A DNA stretch of 64,000 bases from Augochlora pura (GCF_028453695.1 NC_135776.1:11168663-11232662); one strand, 5' to 3'; counted from the first letter of the stretch, positions 11,640-22,800 are shown. Made by a program: numbers and translations. Notes: a model not told the origin generated them from the letters alone.

Positions 11640-12100
11640 TCGAGCGAGCGCCTACTCGACATAACCTTGAGTCGCGCACGTGCGTCCGAACGCGGACAAA
11701 TCGTCGAACGCCGAATCCGGCGGACTTTGAAAAAGGAGACCTTTTCGGGCGGCGGACATCGTTTCCAAATTACTCGTCGACGGAATTAAACGGCGAGAGA
11801 CCGGCGTCGACGGGGGAGGCGCGTGTTACCGATTTGTCAGTGTCTCAAATGCGCCGATATTCCCCCGTATTCGGCGCGAGTGTATCGCGGGAACGCGCCC
11901 TCCACCCTGTCATGCCAGGAATTTTCACACCTGCCGACGCGAAAACAGCCGGAGAGTTTAATTTCCGAACAATTTGAAAGAGGGAGCAGGTCGGCCGGTG
12001 GAAGGGGGTGAGGACGGACCTAGCGAAATCTTTTTGTCCTTGTTCCACCGGGGGAACATCCGTGAAATTCTATTTTGAAACAAGGTCGATAAAAGGAACC
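11640..12100. other. CpG-rich stretch without a supported gene
   Basis: Very CpG-rich from 11642 to about 11830. Short frames overlap on opposite strands; none recognised. Confidence 0.35.
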
Positions 12101-12219
12101 TGCACGAAGGCTTCCAATTACCCAAAATCGATTCGCGTTACGCCTTACAATCGGTGCGAAACTCATTGTTTATTGTATAGATGATAGGGGGGGAAAGTTA
12201 AGAGAGTGGTTTTTGAACT

Positions 12220-12500
12220 TGATTGCAATGTACGTGTGCGATATATGCAGTATACGCAGTGTACGCGATATACATATGCAATGTACACAATATATTATAC
12301 TTACGTAATGTATAAATATATTGTAAACTGTAATATAATATAAATATACACAATATGTACAATATATGTACTATGTGCAATATTCATACATATGCAATAT
12401 GTAATATACATCAATTTATATGAATAGCGGACAATATTTAACACGATAATTTTTAAAATGAATTATAATATGCTTACGCAATATGTACCATATATGCAGT
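12220..12500. repeat. Degenerate ATGCAGTATACG-type simple repeat
   Basis: Short alternating purine-pyrimidine words such as ATATGCAGTATACGCAGTGT and GCAATATGTA recur without a fixed period. Confidence 0.55.
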
Positions 12501-13467
12501 ATACACTAATACATGAAAGTATTTGAACACACAAAATTCTAACATTCATCTAATGAAAATATATCAAACTGAAGCATTTGAAATCATATTGCACACACCA
12601 GTGATTCGAGTAATACAAAAAAGCCGAACTATCAATATTTCTTTTATTTCCTTTTATAATATATTCGTAATGTAGAGTATTTATTTTTACATAAACAATT
12701 GAGAAAAATCGAAAAAGTAATTTATAACATATAGAAAATCGGTTACTAAGAACAGCGATCTCGTTGCTTCAAGCATTTGCCTGTTACATTGCCGCGTCTT
12801 TAACAACAATTTGTTCAAAGTTCACGGCGATAAATGTAAATATGAATGCATTATTCGATCGAGGGTATTAAACACTTGTTATTTTGATTGTTATATGGTT
12901 TAATTATTTATCGTATCGTATGGTTTTAATGTCTCCAAGTTATACATATTCTCCATATCCGTGGAGAACCTAACCTATATGTCCGATAAATTTTAAACTA
13001 ACTTTCCTCAAAGAAGGGAAAACATATAATGAAATCCCCATGGAAAACTATTCTTTGAACCTTTCTCTACATTGTTATATCAAGTTTTGCTGGCTTCAGC
13101 TGCCTTTTCGTTTGTAATTTGATATTTTAGTAACGCGTCCGTGGACAAATCAAGATATCCTTGAAAAATAGGTTTGTGCTTCTTCCAATGACCAAAAAAC
13201 TGCATTTGTTTCCTTTTTTCAGAACATATCCCATATAAAAAATTCAACAGTAGAAGTTTACAAAGATTCAAATATATTTCACAACCTTTTATGTGTGGAT
13301 ATTAACCATAAATTAAGATAAAATGGTATAATAACCTTAAGAAATAGAATAGAATAGAAAGTTAAAATATTTGTGGTATCAAAAGTATATACATATTTAG
13401 TTTGCTTCATTTATTTGTTCATGTTTAAGGACCGTAACCGATTGGATATCATAATAAATTCAACAGG
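12501..13467. other. AT-rich sequence, no gene seen
   Basis: A short stretch at about 13250-13300 (AGTAGAAGTTTACAAAGATT and beyond) resembles about 61458-61520, suggesting an old dispersed repeat. The 63-codon minus frame at 13080-13271 is unrecognised. Confidence 0.35.
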
Positions 13468-13845
13468 TAATAAATGAATAAGTGAACAAATGAGCGAATG
13501 AACAAATAAGTCAATGGAGAAATGAATAAATGAGTAAATTAGTAAATTTTATAAAATTAGCATATGAGTAAATTAGAAAATTAGTAAATTAACGAATTAG
13601 CAAATTAGGAAATTAGCAAATTAGAAAACTAGTAAATGAGCAAATGAGTAAATTAGAAAAATAGCAAACTAACGAATTAGCGAATTAAAAAACTAGTAAA
13701 TGAGCAAATTAGTAAATTAGAAAAATAACAAATTAACAAATTGACAAATTAGCAAATTCCTAAATGAACAAATGATCAAATGACCAAATGAAAAAATGAA
13801 TAAGTAAATAAATAAGTAGATAGATAAATAAATAAATAAATAATA
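13468..13845. repeat. 8-bp-unit minisatellite (AAATTAGT/AAATGAGC)
   Basis: About 45 degenerate octamers including AAATGAGC, AAATTAGT, GAATTAGC, AAATTAAC and AAATGAAC, ending in a (TAAA)n run at about 13800-13845. Confidence 0.85.
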
Positions 13846-14582
13846 AATCCAAATTTTGGCAGAAGTCTAGATACTATTTCCAAGATATTTACAAATTCTT
13901 CCTTTTCTCTAAAAATACACTTATTCGAAAGTTTCACGACTAGTAATTAATTAACATCGTGAAGTATCTAACGTCGAGCTATCGCAAAACCCACGACAAC
14001 CAAACCAGACGTTCGCGGTCCGTACGCGCAAATGAACGACACCGAACGTGTCTACGTGGTGCAGGTGCATTTATACCGTGGTCTATTTCAGCGGAGCACC
14101 ATCGTGTATTAATGAAATTTAGCGTGGCGTTTAGCGAGAAATTATTGCGTTCGTCTGGCCGCGGCCTGAAAATTGCGTTTTATATCGTCCCTAAACGGGG
14201 GCGGGATGTACCGTGAAATATAAACGTATGCGCTATACTTGAAACCTGAACACCGTCGTTGATTCTATTTACGGCTGATAGATATGTATGTAGCCCGGCT
14301 TTCACCAAATAGCGAACCGTGAAACTCGGGAACGTTTCATTGATACGAGAATTTCAGTATCATGCAATAACCGCCATGAAACATGGTTACTGTCTTTCGC
14401 CTAAGTTTTGTATTATACATCGTATAGTATTTCCTGAACAGACTTAGGCATCTTCAGAAATTTTGAAAATTCTTTTAAATTATATTATACTATTTTAGAT
14501 TAAGTTCTCAAAGTTATTCGATAATTAATTTATTTCAGATGAATATAATTGTTTTAGAAAGGTGTATCGTATGGAAATCAAA
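13846..14582. other. Moderately GC-rich then AT-rich sequence, no gene supported
   Basis: An 85-codon plus frame (13959-14216) lies in the CpG-richer part but has no recognisable domain or start context. Confidence 0.3.
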
Positions 14583-14990
14583 TTAATATGTTTTAAATCA
14601 ATGATTTTATATTTTAAATATATAGATAATTTTTATATAGATATTTTCAATAATAAATTGTTTGTTATTTGGCAACGTTAACTGCTAGTTGATATTTGGT
14701 TTTCAACGTAATAAGTAGTTCCTCACTAAATTAAAAACAGATTAATGTATTTTAAATGGATGATTTATTCGGTATTTTAAATAATGAATTGTTTTTTATT
14801 TGGTATCGTTATTCGTTAGTTGCTATTTGGCTTTCACCGAAATATGTAAGTAATTTCTCAATAATTTAGTAGTAAATTAGCGTATTTTAAATGAACGATT
14901 TAGTAGGTATTTTAAATAATGAATCGTTTATTATTTCGTATCGTTATTCGTTCACCGAAATAATTGGTTTCTCACTACGTTCAATTTTCC
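14583..14990. repeat. ~133-bp tandem repeat, about three copies
   Basis: TATTTTAAATAATGAAT followed by a G/TTATTTGGTATCGTTATTC block repeats with starts near 14641, 14771 and 14906, periods about 131 and 135 bp. The first copy is the most diverged. Confidence 0.7.
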
Positions 14991-15044
14991 ATGAAATTAT
15001 TAAATATTCCTTACCGAGAACAATGAATGGTGACTTTGATTGTT

Positions 15045-15130
15045 CTACGCTTCTTACGACGTATTTTACGACGCATCTTATGACGTTTCTTACTACGCAT
15101 TTTACGACGTTTCTTACTACGCATCTTAGG
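15045..15130. repeat. Short minisatellite, ACGACGTTTCTTACTACGCAT type
   Basis: Units of 15-18 bp (TTACGACG-TTT, CTTACTACGCAT) repeat about five times. On the plus strand they read as Thr-Thr-Phe/His motifs, which inflates the 125-codon frame at 14891-15268; I do not call that a gene. Confidence 0.7.
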
Positions 15131-15313
15131 ACCGATTCACTGTTGTGCGGTTTGTATTTGTTGTTACACGTTACTACTGGTGTAAACGTAGAAAACCGCT
15201 TAGTGTGGAATCAACTTTTATGCATGACTTTGTTATGTCTGCATTTACGTGAAAAGTGTGAAATGTAAAGTTTCGAAATATAACGAGTCAAAGGAAGAAT
15301 GTATTTTTTTTAA

Positions 15314-15672
15314 TGTCACAATTTTTGCTGTTAGAACTTTCGCTGTCACAATCTAACGCTGTCATATTTCTGCCGCCACAATTTTAGCTGTCATAACGTT
15401 AGCTGTCGCAATTTTTACTGGTACAAACTTTTGCTGTCACAAATATTCGTTGTCATAACTTTTCCTGTCACAATTTTTGCTGTCATAATTCTTGCTGTCA
15501 TAATTCTTGCTTTCATAACTTCTGCTGTCACAATTTTTGCTGTCATAACTTCTGCCGCCATAACTTTCGCTGTTACAATTTTTGCTGTCACAAACTTTTG
15601 TTGACCTAACTTTAGCTGTCACAACCTTTGGTATTATAATTGCTGCTATCATAACTATTGCTGTCACAATTG
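15314..15672. repeat. 16-18-bp minisatellite (GCTGTCACAATTTTT)
   Basis: About 20 degenerate units of GCTGTCA(C/T)AA(C/T)TTTT. On the minus strand part of it stays open for 76 codons (15437-15667) as a Ser-Lys-Asn/Tyr-rich hexapeptide repeat. With no flanking coding signal this is best read as a by-product of an 18-bp unit. Confidence 0.85.
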
Positions 15673-16816
15673 AAAACTAAATTCTTTTTTAACATATTGC
15701 TGATGGTTTTCTGATTAAGATAATGCAAAACACAACATATATCGGAGAAATATTACTAATTAAAATAAAATCAAACGGGATGTAATTTCAACTGTATTTA
15801 TTTCTTTAATATTTAAAGTTTAATTAATTGTATTCGATTATCGCCAGGACTATATAAGAAAAATAAAGTGCCATGCATATTAGTAGTAACTGTAAATTGT
15901 AAATTAAAAAGCTACATTAATACTGTGCATAATTATGCGTATGCTAATTAGATAAATGCAAAATCCTATAATCTTCTTTGCAGCAAAAGTTCATGGCGTT
16001 GAGCAAAGTAATAACTATTGGCATTAATGAACATTTGCCACAGGTTATTCTTTCATTATCCAATGCTTTATCAACGTTATTATAAAACTGCTAAATTCAG
16101 AAATAAATATTATTTCTACAAATAATCAATATTTTAATGGACTGTTAATTGAGCAAACGAAGAGCACAAGATTAATTCAAATACATTATTTATAAAATAT
16201 CAATGAACAGAATATGAGCATGTTATGAATATCACTGAGATGATATTCAATTACAATGATTTTTAAATTATATTTTGAAATCAATTCTACTATCAACCAC
16301 CGATTTACCAAATGGATTTTTCAAAGTCGCAGTCGGATCAACGACCCACACACACGATGTATTACAAACAATATCAATTGTACGCGATGGCCTATCCCAA
16401 TGCATTAAAATTTCGCGTCAAATTTCGACGCGAATTTCGCGCGTATTAAAATCCTCTTACAATAAACGGTTTATTGAATTTGCGCGCGGTATTATCGTAC
16501 AAATTAAACCGAGCAATCAATCTTGTAACGACGACAAGCTGATAACTGTACCTTCAATGATCGGTACCTTCGTGTAACATTCTCCATTTAAAACATCACC
16601 GCCACCCGCGGGAATTATTAACGCGGACTCGAGCGAATTATTCACTCTTCATCGCGGTTCTTCTCGATGTCCAATGATAACACGCCGCGAAAAACCAGGC
16701 GAAATTTAACTCTACGAGCGAGGGGAATTGAAAATTTCACGCGGGGTACGCGACGTGGGGAAACAGAGTTTTTCGAAGCATGGGAGGTATAAATGAAATA
16801 CCTGCTCATACTACTA
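15673..16816. other. AT-rich sequence, no gene seen
   Basis: GC content rises at about 16320-16480 and 16590-16790 with the 100-codon frame 16275-16577, which shows no recognisable domain. Confidence 0.35.
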
Positions 16817-17000
16817 TTAACCCATTCGCTGCCAAGCCTAAATTATATGAAGTCATTCCCATTGCCATTTATATTTTGAGTGCTATTGTTTACCAAAACC
16901 CTGTTATTTCATGGTAAGAGCACATATATTATCATACAAAATCATTTAGAAGCAGAAAACCAAAGACGAGTATACTCGTCCTTGACAGCGAATGGGTTAA
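16817..17000. mobile_element. TTAA MITE, 184 bp, with 20-bp inverted termini
   Basis: Left end TTAACCCATTCGCTGCCAAG; the reverse complement of the right end is TTAACCCATTCGCTGTCAAG, 19 of 20 identical. TTAA at both ends. A perfect 16-bp palindrome GACGAGTATACTCGTC lies at 16965-16980, exactly 20 bp inside the right end. Too short to code; presumably mobilised by a piggyBac-type transposase supplied elsewhere (inference). Confidence 0.92.
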
Positions 17001-17099
17001 ATGACCGCAGTAAAAAATACATCGCCATGACTCGTTTTTCTTCGAACGTTGCTCGCGCGGTAATCCTTTTGTTAGAGCAGTTTCTATGGAACATGCATT

Positions 17100-17310
17100 T
17101 ATAGTCTTATATTATATTACGTATCCTATATCGTATATCGTATATTGTATTGTATATTATATTGTATATTGTACATTGTATACCTTATATTGTATTGTAT
17201 ATTGTATATTGTACATTGTATACTGTATATTGTATATGCTGCATATTGTACATTGCATACCTTATATTGTATTGTATATTGTACAATGTATACTGTATAT
17301 TGTATAATGT
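17100..17310. repeat. TATTGTA minisatellite
   Basis: Words TATATTGTATTGTATATTG, TACATTGTATAC and CTTATATTG repeat with a higher-order pattern of roughly 55-100 bp. It generates spurious Tyr/Ile/Cys-rich frames on both strands. Confidence 0.85.
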
Positions 17311-17424
17311 ATCGTATGTAAAATCTTCCGTGTTGAAACGTGACTCTGGCAATAGATATGTCAAAAACGATAGGATAACGAAAACATGGAGACAAATCTT
17401 CACACACAAAGGAAATCTGACATT

Positions 17425-17560
17425 TTAGTAATATACATAGTATTATAGTATTATACAGCATATAGTATACATATAGTATATAGTATAGTATGTAGTATAT
17501 GTATATGGCATATAGTATAGTAGTGTATATTAGTAGTATATTTATATTCATATAATATTA
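17425..17560. repeat. TATAGTA simple repeat
   Basis: Degenerate ATAGTATTATA / GTATATAGTATAG sequence. Confidence 0.75.
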
Positions 17561-18180
17561 CCTATTACACTCGCATGCCAATTATACTCTTCACCCGCAT
17601 ATACGGCAAGTCGCGCGACCGCCGGCCATAGCTTACACCTGTAACGACAGGGTTAACAGAGCGCCGCCATGCTCACAAGTTGAATAAGAGCATCGTCGTT
17701 TGAATTAAGAATACAAAACAACGCGAGTGTTATTTCCGCGTTATTTTGTTCGGCCATCCCGTCGGTTTTATCGCACGCATTCATTTGTTTAAGGTACATT
17801 TAGTTTATTTCCATCGGGGGTGGTGCCGCGGTAACGACCCCTTAAATCGTTGATGAGTTACGCGGAGCGTAAGTGAGTAGATAAATTTTCGTTAATGTTT
17901 CCTGTTATTTGGCCGGACGAGATTTATACGCGGCTGGGAATTCGTGACGATTTTGCGCGATTTAATTCACGGTGTTACGTCGGCCGGCAGGTCGCTTTTA
18001 AACGAGTTTAAAGTTTCATCGCGAACGACAAGGAACGAGCTCGCGCGAATAAATTGCGACCGGTTCTATTGCGAGGCGAACGAAACAAGCGACAATGTTT
18101 GTTAAATCAAACGTTTGCTGAGGTCTTTATGCGACGAAATAATTAGATACCGTGTGTAGAAGTTGTGGTAATACAGTGAT
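17561..18180. other. CpG-rich stretch without a supported gene
   Basis: A possible TTAA MITE right end, CTGTAACGACAGGGTTAA, ends near 17656. The rest is CpG-rich unique sequence with no long frame. Confidence 0.35.
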
Positions 18181-18327
18181 GTCTCGCTAAATGTTGCTCA
18201 GATTAACCTGAATACTAAACGCCCATTAGCCCCTCGAACCTGTATCTCCTAGAGATCGAAATCGATCAGTGGGCAAAATGCACAAACACGTGGTACGCTA
18301 TTTTTAATATAAGTACAGAGACATGTG

Positions 18328-18668
18328 TTAGGCAGACCGGAAGGTAATGTCGTTTCTGCGCACGTCGATATTCATTTGTCATTTGTCAGCTCATCGTGTA
18401 TGTACTTCGCGTCGCGCGAAAGACATTTTACGGTTAGAGTGACTTGTCTTCTTATAGATAGTACTCTTCTCATAAATAGTAGGATCTCAGAGTCTTTCTT
18501 GCAATTTATGGTGAAATGGCTAGCGAAATACTAAAAGAGGTACATGTCCAGCATTGTACGCTTTTTGAGTTTCGCAAGGGGTGTAACGCAACACGGTTGC
18601 TATCTAAAACATTTACGATGATTATCCAAATGCATTAGACGTTCGCAAATGCCAAAGGTGGTTTTCTA
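18328..18668 (+). mobile_element. 5' fragment of a mariner element embedded in a minisatellite
   Basis: It begins TTAGGCAGACCGGAAGGTAA, which looks like a mariner terminus, followed by an untranslated leader and then the start of a mariner transposase at 18516. It stops around 18668. A single 25-bp minisatellite unit (TATTTTTAATATAAGTACAG) sits immediately left of the element (18299-18327) and the main array starts 43 bp to its right. The mariner therefore probably inserted into that array, after which most of the element was lost. Confidence 0.7.
18516..18666 (+). pseudogene. Mariner transposase N-terminus (first helix-turn-helix), broken
   Basis: From the ATG at 18516 the frame reads MASEILKEVHVQHCTLFEFR, then KGCNAT, and stops at TAG 18636-18638. 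The next codons give TFANAKGGF. This follows the mariner N-terminal pattern, in which a short lead is followed by an RHCMLFEF-like helix, KG-NA and finally a KCQRWF-like helix. A full mariner transposase is about 345 residues; only about 50 codon positions remain, with no catalytic aspartates. Seen: the motif order. Known: this region binds the terminal inverted repeat. Inferred: a dead fragment. Confidence 0.7.
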
Positions 18669-18710
18669 CATCATTGATTAAAAATAAAAACGTGTTAAAT
18701 ATGTATGGGC

Positions 18711-19044
18711 ACGTATTTATAATATAAGTACAGATACGTATTTTTAATATAAGTACAGATACGTGTTTATAATATAAGTACAGCCACATATTTGTGATAT
18801 AAAGGCAGATACGTATTTTTAATATAAGTACAGCTACATGTTTGTAATATGAAGGCAGACACGTATTTGTAATATAAATACAGACACGAATTTTTAATAT
18901 AAGTACAGACACGTATTTTTAATATAAATACAGACACGAATTTATAATATAAGTACAGACACGAATTTTTAAAATCAATACAGACACGGATTTATAAGAT
19001 AAATACAGACACGGATTTATAAGATAAATACAGACACGTATTTA
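18711..19044. repeat. 25-bp minisatellite, 13 full units
   Basis: Consensus ACGTATTTTTAATATAAGTA followed by CAGAC. Thirteen complete units run 18711-19035, then a partial ACGTATTTA. Right-hand units drift to ACGGATTTATAAGATAAATA, and two of these adjacent units are identical, which suggests recent local expansion. An isolated unit lies at 18299-18327. Confidence 0.95.
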
Positions 19045-20221
19045 CCTATATGTATTATTACAGCGAATTGTCCAAATCAAGTCGCCGTAATGTGTTACTG
19101 CCCTGAAGTGGACAACTCCTAAGGAAATAGCTGAAGCTAGGGTTGTCACGTAACCGTTATGCAGACGGAAGTCGACAGTTATGATCTAGTCGTCGAGCGA
19201 TGAACTCGTGTCGTCACAAGAGCATTATTCTAGTTATTTGGAGCACAATTGTAAATAGCGTAGTCAAAGAATAAACTGCCTTGTGAAAGCAATGAAGGTC
19301 GCAACAGTATTTATATGAGACAGTTTTCCAATTCGCGTTCATGGAAAAATTAATTCAAGAAGACACGAAGACCAAACCATAATTAAATAATAAACGACAA
19401 GCGATGGTCCGTCGCCACGTTTCCCCGATGTTCATCGGAGATGAATGCCATCTTCCGCAGTTTCCTGCCTTCGCTTCTGCCGCACTTTTTTTTTCACCCG
19501 CAATTGTACGGCGAACTAGTTTCTAAATTCCCCGTGGAAACTCCATCACCGGCTGTCAGATTTTCTTCCGTCGAGAGCCGGCCGAGGCGGAGGACCAGAA
19601 AATTTCTCGGCGGAACAAGAAAAGCCGCGGGAAATTTAATTGCGCGCCCGCCACATATTTATAAACTATGAAAGTAGTTAAGCGTCGAGGGAGGGCTGGA
19701 TCGGCGGAAGGAAAAGTTCCGCGACGCCGTGTCCTTGCCAAACACAGATTCGCGAGGAAGAAATCGCGAACATCTCCAAAGTGTTCTGCGACGGCACGTG
19801 ATCAATAGTTTAGGGATTATTGTTTAAAAATCCCACGAGACTCCGTGGTAACGCGAAACGACACGAACGACGTGGGATCAAAATAACAGCGATATTTTGT
19901 TAATAATGTATCGTATAGGAACTTTCAACAATTTATTACTGGAAATGAATAAAATAATAAAAATGGTGGCAATTATGGTAATAACATGGACAAAACTCAA
20001 CAATAATGGTAATGACGATGGCAAGAAATGCTTTAGTGATCAGTCTTAGGGCGAAAAAGAAATGAAGTAAATCAGAAATTGTAATTATATAACGCATATA
20101 ATGAATTTATTTAATAAATAAAAAATATATAGTACGTAATATAGAAGTAATAATATATAAATTAACTCCATTATATATTCGATGTAAATTCAAAGATTGC
20201 AAAAATGTATGAGACTGTTCA
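19045..20221. other. Unique sequence with a CpG-rich part, no gene supported
   Basis: CpG-rich at about 19390-19880, with overlapping opposite-strand frames of 61-76 codons, none recognised. AT-rich afterwards. Confidence 0.3.
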
Positions 20222-20428
20222 TTAACCCTTCGTTATGAGTGCTATCTGTAGTTGGCATAATATAATAAAATACAATAGAATGAAATATAATATTATACGA
20301 TAAAATACAGTATAATACATATAATACAATATTATATGACATAATAGAATATAATTTTGGAAAAGTCCGTAGATAGTATATACCTTCCTAGAATAGTAAA
20401 AGATGGTACATAAATGTTATAAATTATA
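20222..20428. mobile_element. Left terminus of a TTAA MITE followed by AT simple sequence
   Basis: TTAACCCTTCGTTATGAGTG is a typical left end. The following ATAATACAATA sequence is low complexity and I cannot find a matching right end, so the extent is uncertain. Confidence 0.4.
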
Positions 20429-20790
20429 TTAACTCTTTGCATTAGAGTTTTTTTTCTACTGTGTTGATTGGCACTTATTCGTCCTTAATACTTTTTGAAA
20501 TAAATAATAGTATATGTATAAATATAGTATACATAATATAATATTATATAATACAATATAATATATACGATATTATATATATATACAGTTGTCGACTATA
20601 ATTATTGGCACATAATACTATATAAATATTATATGTATACATAATAAAATAGAATAGAATACAATTTAATGAAATACTACAAAATACAATACAATGCAAT
20701 ACAATATTATATAATATAATACAATATAATCTAATGTAAGACTATAATTGACTCGTCCATGGCAGTCGACTGTCCTAACAAATGGGTTAA
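20429..20790. mobile_element. TTAA MITE, ~362 bp
   Basis: Left end TTAACTCTTTGCATTAGAG; right end CTGTCCTAACAAATGGGTTAA. The subterminal ACTCGTCCATGGCAG resembles the inner part of the 184-bp MITE (ACTCGTCCTTGACAG at 16974-16988). The centre is AT simple sequence. Confidence 0.6.
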
Positions 20791-21023
20791 TGAAACATAG
20801 TAACAAAAGTTACGATGTCATGTGATCCATCATATAAAGTTCAACCAAAGCGTCAGGTATAAAAAAGTGAGCATAATCGGACAAGTATAAATAATAAAAT
20901 CAACAAGCAGGTGGAAGAAAATTCCTGTCAAGTTGCGGAAAAACGCATTTCATCTTTCTCAGGAAAGACGCAATATCGAACACATCTTGCCATAATTACG
21001 ACCCCAGGAATACATTCGGGTAT

Positions 21024-21313
21024 TTAACCCTTCCAGTACAAACACTTTATCTGCCATAACACTGTATTAAGCGTCGCGCCGAAAATTCACACTTAGCAGA
21101 ATCGTCAGTTCTCTTTTATATGACAAGATTTTCCTAAGCGGTAAATAAAACTGTGCTTAATAAAATAATGTTTTTTTTTTTACTAAAAAGTATTATTTGT
21201 AGCTTTAGCATTAAAAAGTATTTATATAAAATTCTATTAATTATCGCTTCGCCCGTAAAACCAGCCGTCGCATGGATTCCGCGTATATCCATCATTCATA
21301 GCGGAAGGGTTAA
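21024..21313. mobile_element. TTAA MITE, 290 bp
   Basis: Left end TTAACCCTTCCAGTACAAAC; right end TAGCGGAAGGGTTAA. The outer 11 bp (TTAACCCTTCC) are perfectly inverted and both ends carry TTAA. No coding capacity. Confidence 0.7.
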
Positions 21314-21439
21314 ATAAAGTGAGGACCTGCGTTGCATTGACGTGACTTTACGATTGAACGACAGGGTTTGGCCGGCTCCACCCCCGAAGTTGAGCGAAGT
21401 CGAGCGGAGTTAGGGTAGCGGCGTTAGAATACGAGATAA

Positions 21440-21735
21440 GAATGCTTAAATCCGAGCGAGGGTGGGGAGGATGGAATAGGGAGAAGGGCGAAGGGAAGCG
21501 GTGGCAAGAGATACAGGCTAGCAGATGGTAGGAAGGAAGAAATGGGGGGTAAAAGGCTAGGAAATACATTGGGGAGGAGGAGAGAGGAAATAAAAGGCGA
21601 AAGAAAGGGTAGGCAGGGGGATATTCTACCGAGGAAATGGAGAATAAAAATGAGGGCTAAAGGGGAATAAGAAATGTAGACGTAAGAAACCCGGCGCTGT
21701 AAGTAAGAATAGGAAAGGAAGGGAAATAAATATCG
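21440..21735. other. Long purine-rich strand bias
   Basis: The + strand is strongly purine-rich for nearly 300 bp, for example GAGGGTGGGGAGGATGGAAT and GGGGAGGAGGAGAGAGGAAA. It is not a short-period tandem repeat. Such tracts can form triplex DNA or act as nucleosome-poor regions, but no function is demonstrable here. Confidence 0.6.
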
Positions 21736-21778
21736 TATCAGCTGGAGATGCGACTACCAAGAAATTATCAGTAGGTTA

Positions 21779-22010
21779 TTAAACCTTTGTGTTCGAGTGC
21801 AACACTAAAATTATTCTATTACGTGCCAAGATCATTTTTGTAATAATAAAGCTTAGATTTAAAAAATTATTAAGTATTGAACTGATGAAAATGATGAATT
21901 GGATCAATTTCGTATGCATAAAAGTACACTTTGTTGCATAAAATGAAAATAGCAAGAGTCAGAAATTGTTTCAGACTATAGTTAAGATGGCTTCGATTGC
22001 AAAGGGTTAA
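21779..22010 (+). mobile_element. TTAA MITE, GCACTCGAG type, 232 bp
   Basis: Left TTAAACCTTTGTGTTCGAGTG; right GCTTCGATTGCAAAGGGTTAA. Interior landmarks of this type: TTTAGATTTAAAAAATTGTT, a TATGCATAAAAGT block, CACTTTGTTGCATAAAATGA, and GTCAGA followed by a TTTAAA-rich block. Other copies are at 22258, 27746, 28554, 42079, 54396, 56340, 56919 and 57316. No frame. Confidence 0.85.
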
Positions 22011-22033
22011 TTTGTCAGAAACAGGACCGAATT

Positions 22034-22255
22034 AAGCCTTCGCACTCGAGTGGTAACTATAAGGTACCACTACAATTCAATCACTTTTCTAAATAATCTT
22101 TATATTAACAAAGTTCGCTTTTAAGACATTTTTAAGGTTATGTTATGTTAGTATGGATCACAAGAATCAATTCCATATGCATAAAATGCACTTCGTTAAT
22201 ATAACGAATATAAATTGGAAATACTGTAAGTCAGAGAAATTATTTTAAATTTAAT
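22034..22255 (+). mobile_element. GCACTCGAG-type MITE copy, right end missing
   Basis: Starts TTAAGCCTTCGCACTCGAGTGG and carries the family interior (CATATGCATAAAATGCACTT, GTAAGTCAGAGAAATTATTTT), but runs into the next copy without the GAGTGCAAAGGG terminus. Confidence 0.7.
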
Positions 22256-22257
22256 TA

Positions 22258-22489
22258 ATTTGTTCTCCACTCTGAACACTTCGTCACTAAAATTGTTCTA
22301 CTACATTTAAATTTTTATAACAATAAAGATTAGATTTGAAAAAGTCTTAAGAAGTGAAACTGTTGAAACTAGGTGGTGGAACAATTTCATATGCATAGAA
22401 GTGCATTTTGTTGCATACTATGAAAATACTATGAACCAGAGAAACTGTTTTAGATTTATAGTTAAAGTGGCTTCAAGTACATAGGGTTA
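22258..22489 (+). mobile_element. GCACTCGAG-type MITE copy with variant left end
   Basis: Left part TTCTCCACTCTGAACACTTC then TCACTAAAATTG, nearly identical to 28554-28775. The right end is CTTCAAGTACATAGGGTTA. The interior matches the family. Confidence 0.75.
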
Positions 22490-22640
22490 CACTGGAATAA
22501 TAATGACTGAGGTTCGTGACTAAGATTTCATTCCATACATACCCTACTTAATATGCATTTTATATATTTCTTCTAAATTGAAATAAAATTTGGTGCACCT
22601 GCTATTGAAATCTAGGATTAACTTTTTTTAATCTAAACTG
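22490..22640 (+). repeat. Block duplicated at 28776-28945
   Basis: Sequence after the MITE (AATAATAATGACTGAGGTTC, then TTGAAATAAAATTTG-A and ATTGAAATCTAGGA) follows the same order as after the MITE at 28554-28775. The two regions therefore share more than a single MITE. Confidence 0.55.
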
Positions 22641-22800
22641 TGTTGTTATAAAAATTGAGACGTGGTAGAACAATTTCAGTTACGAAGTGTTTAGAGTGGA
22701 GAACAAATATAACTAAATATACATATAACGAGAAGTATGTATTTCATTGTTCTTTTGGGGAAATTATTTAGAACGATGCTGTACTAATCGATGGAGCTAT
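22641..22800 (-). repeat. Inverted copy of the TTCTCCACTCTGAAC block
   Basis: Around 22655-22715 the minus strand reads TTCTCCACTCTAAACACTTC then GTAACTGAAATTG and CCACGTCTCAAT, matching 28562-28615 in the opposite orientation. Confidence 0.6.

Noticed and set aside
15437..15667. Minus-strand hexapeptide-repeat protein (Tyr-Asp-Ser-Lys-Asn)
   Set aside because: Produced by an 18-bp minisatellite whose neighbouring units break the frame. No promoter or exon context.
17086..17551. Frames of 73-141 codons rich in Tyr, Ile and Cys
   Set aside because: They are translations of TATTGTA and TATAGTA simple repeats on both strands.
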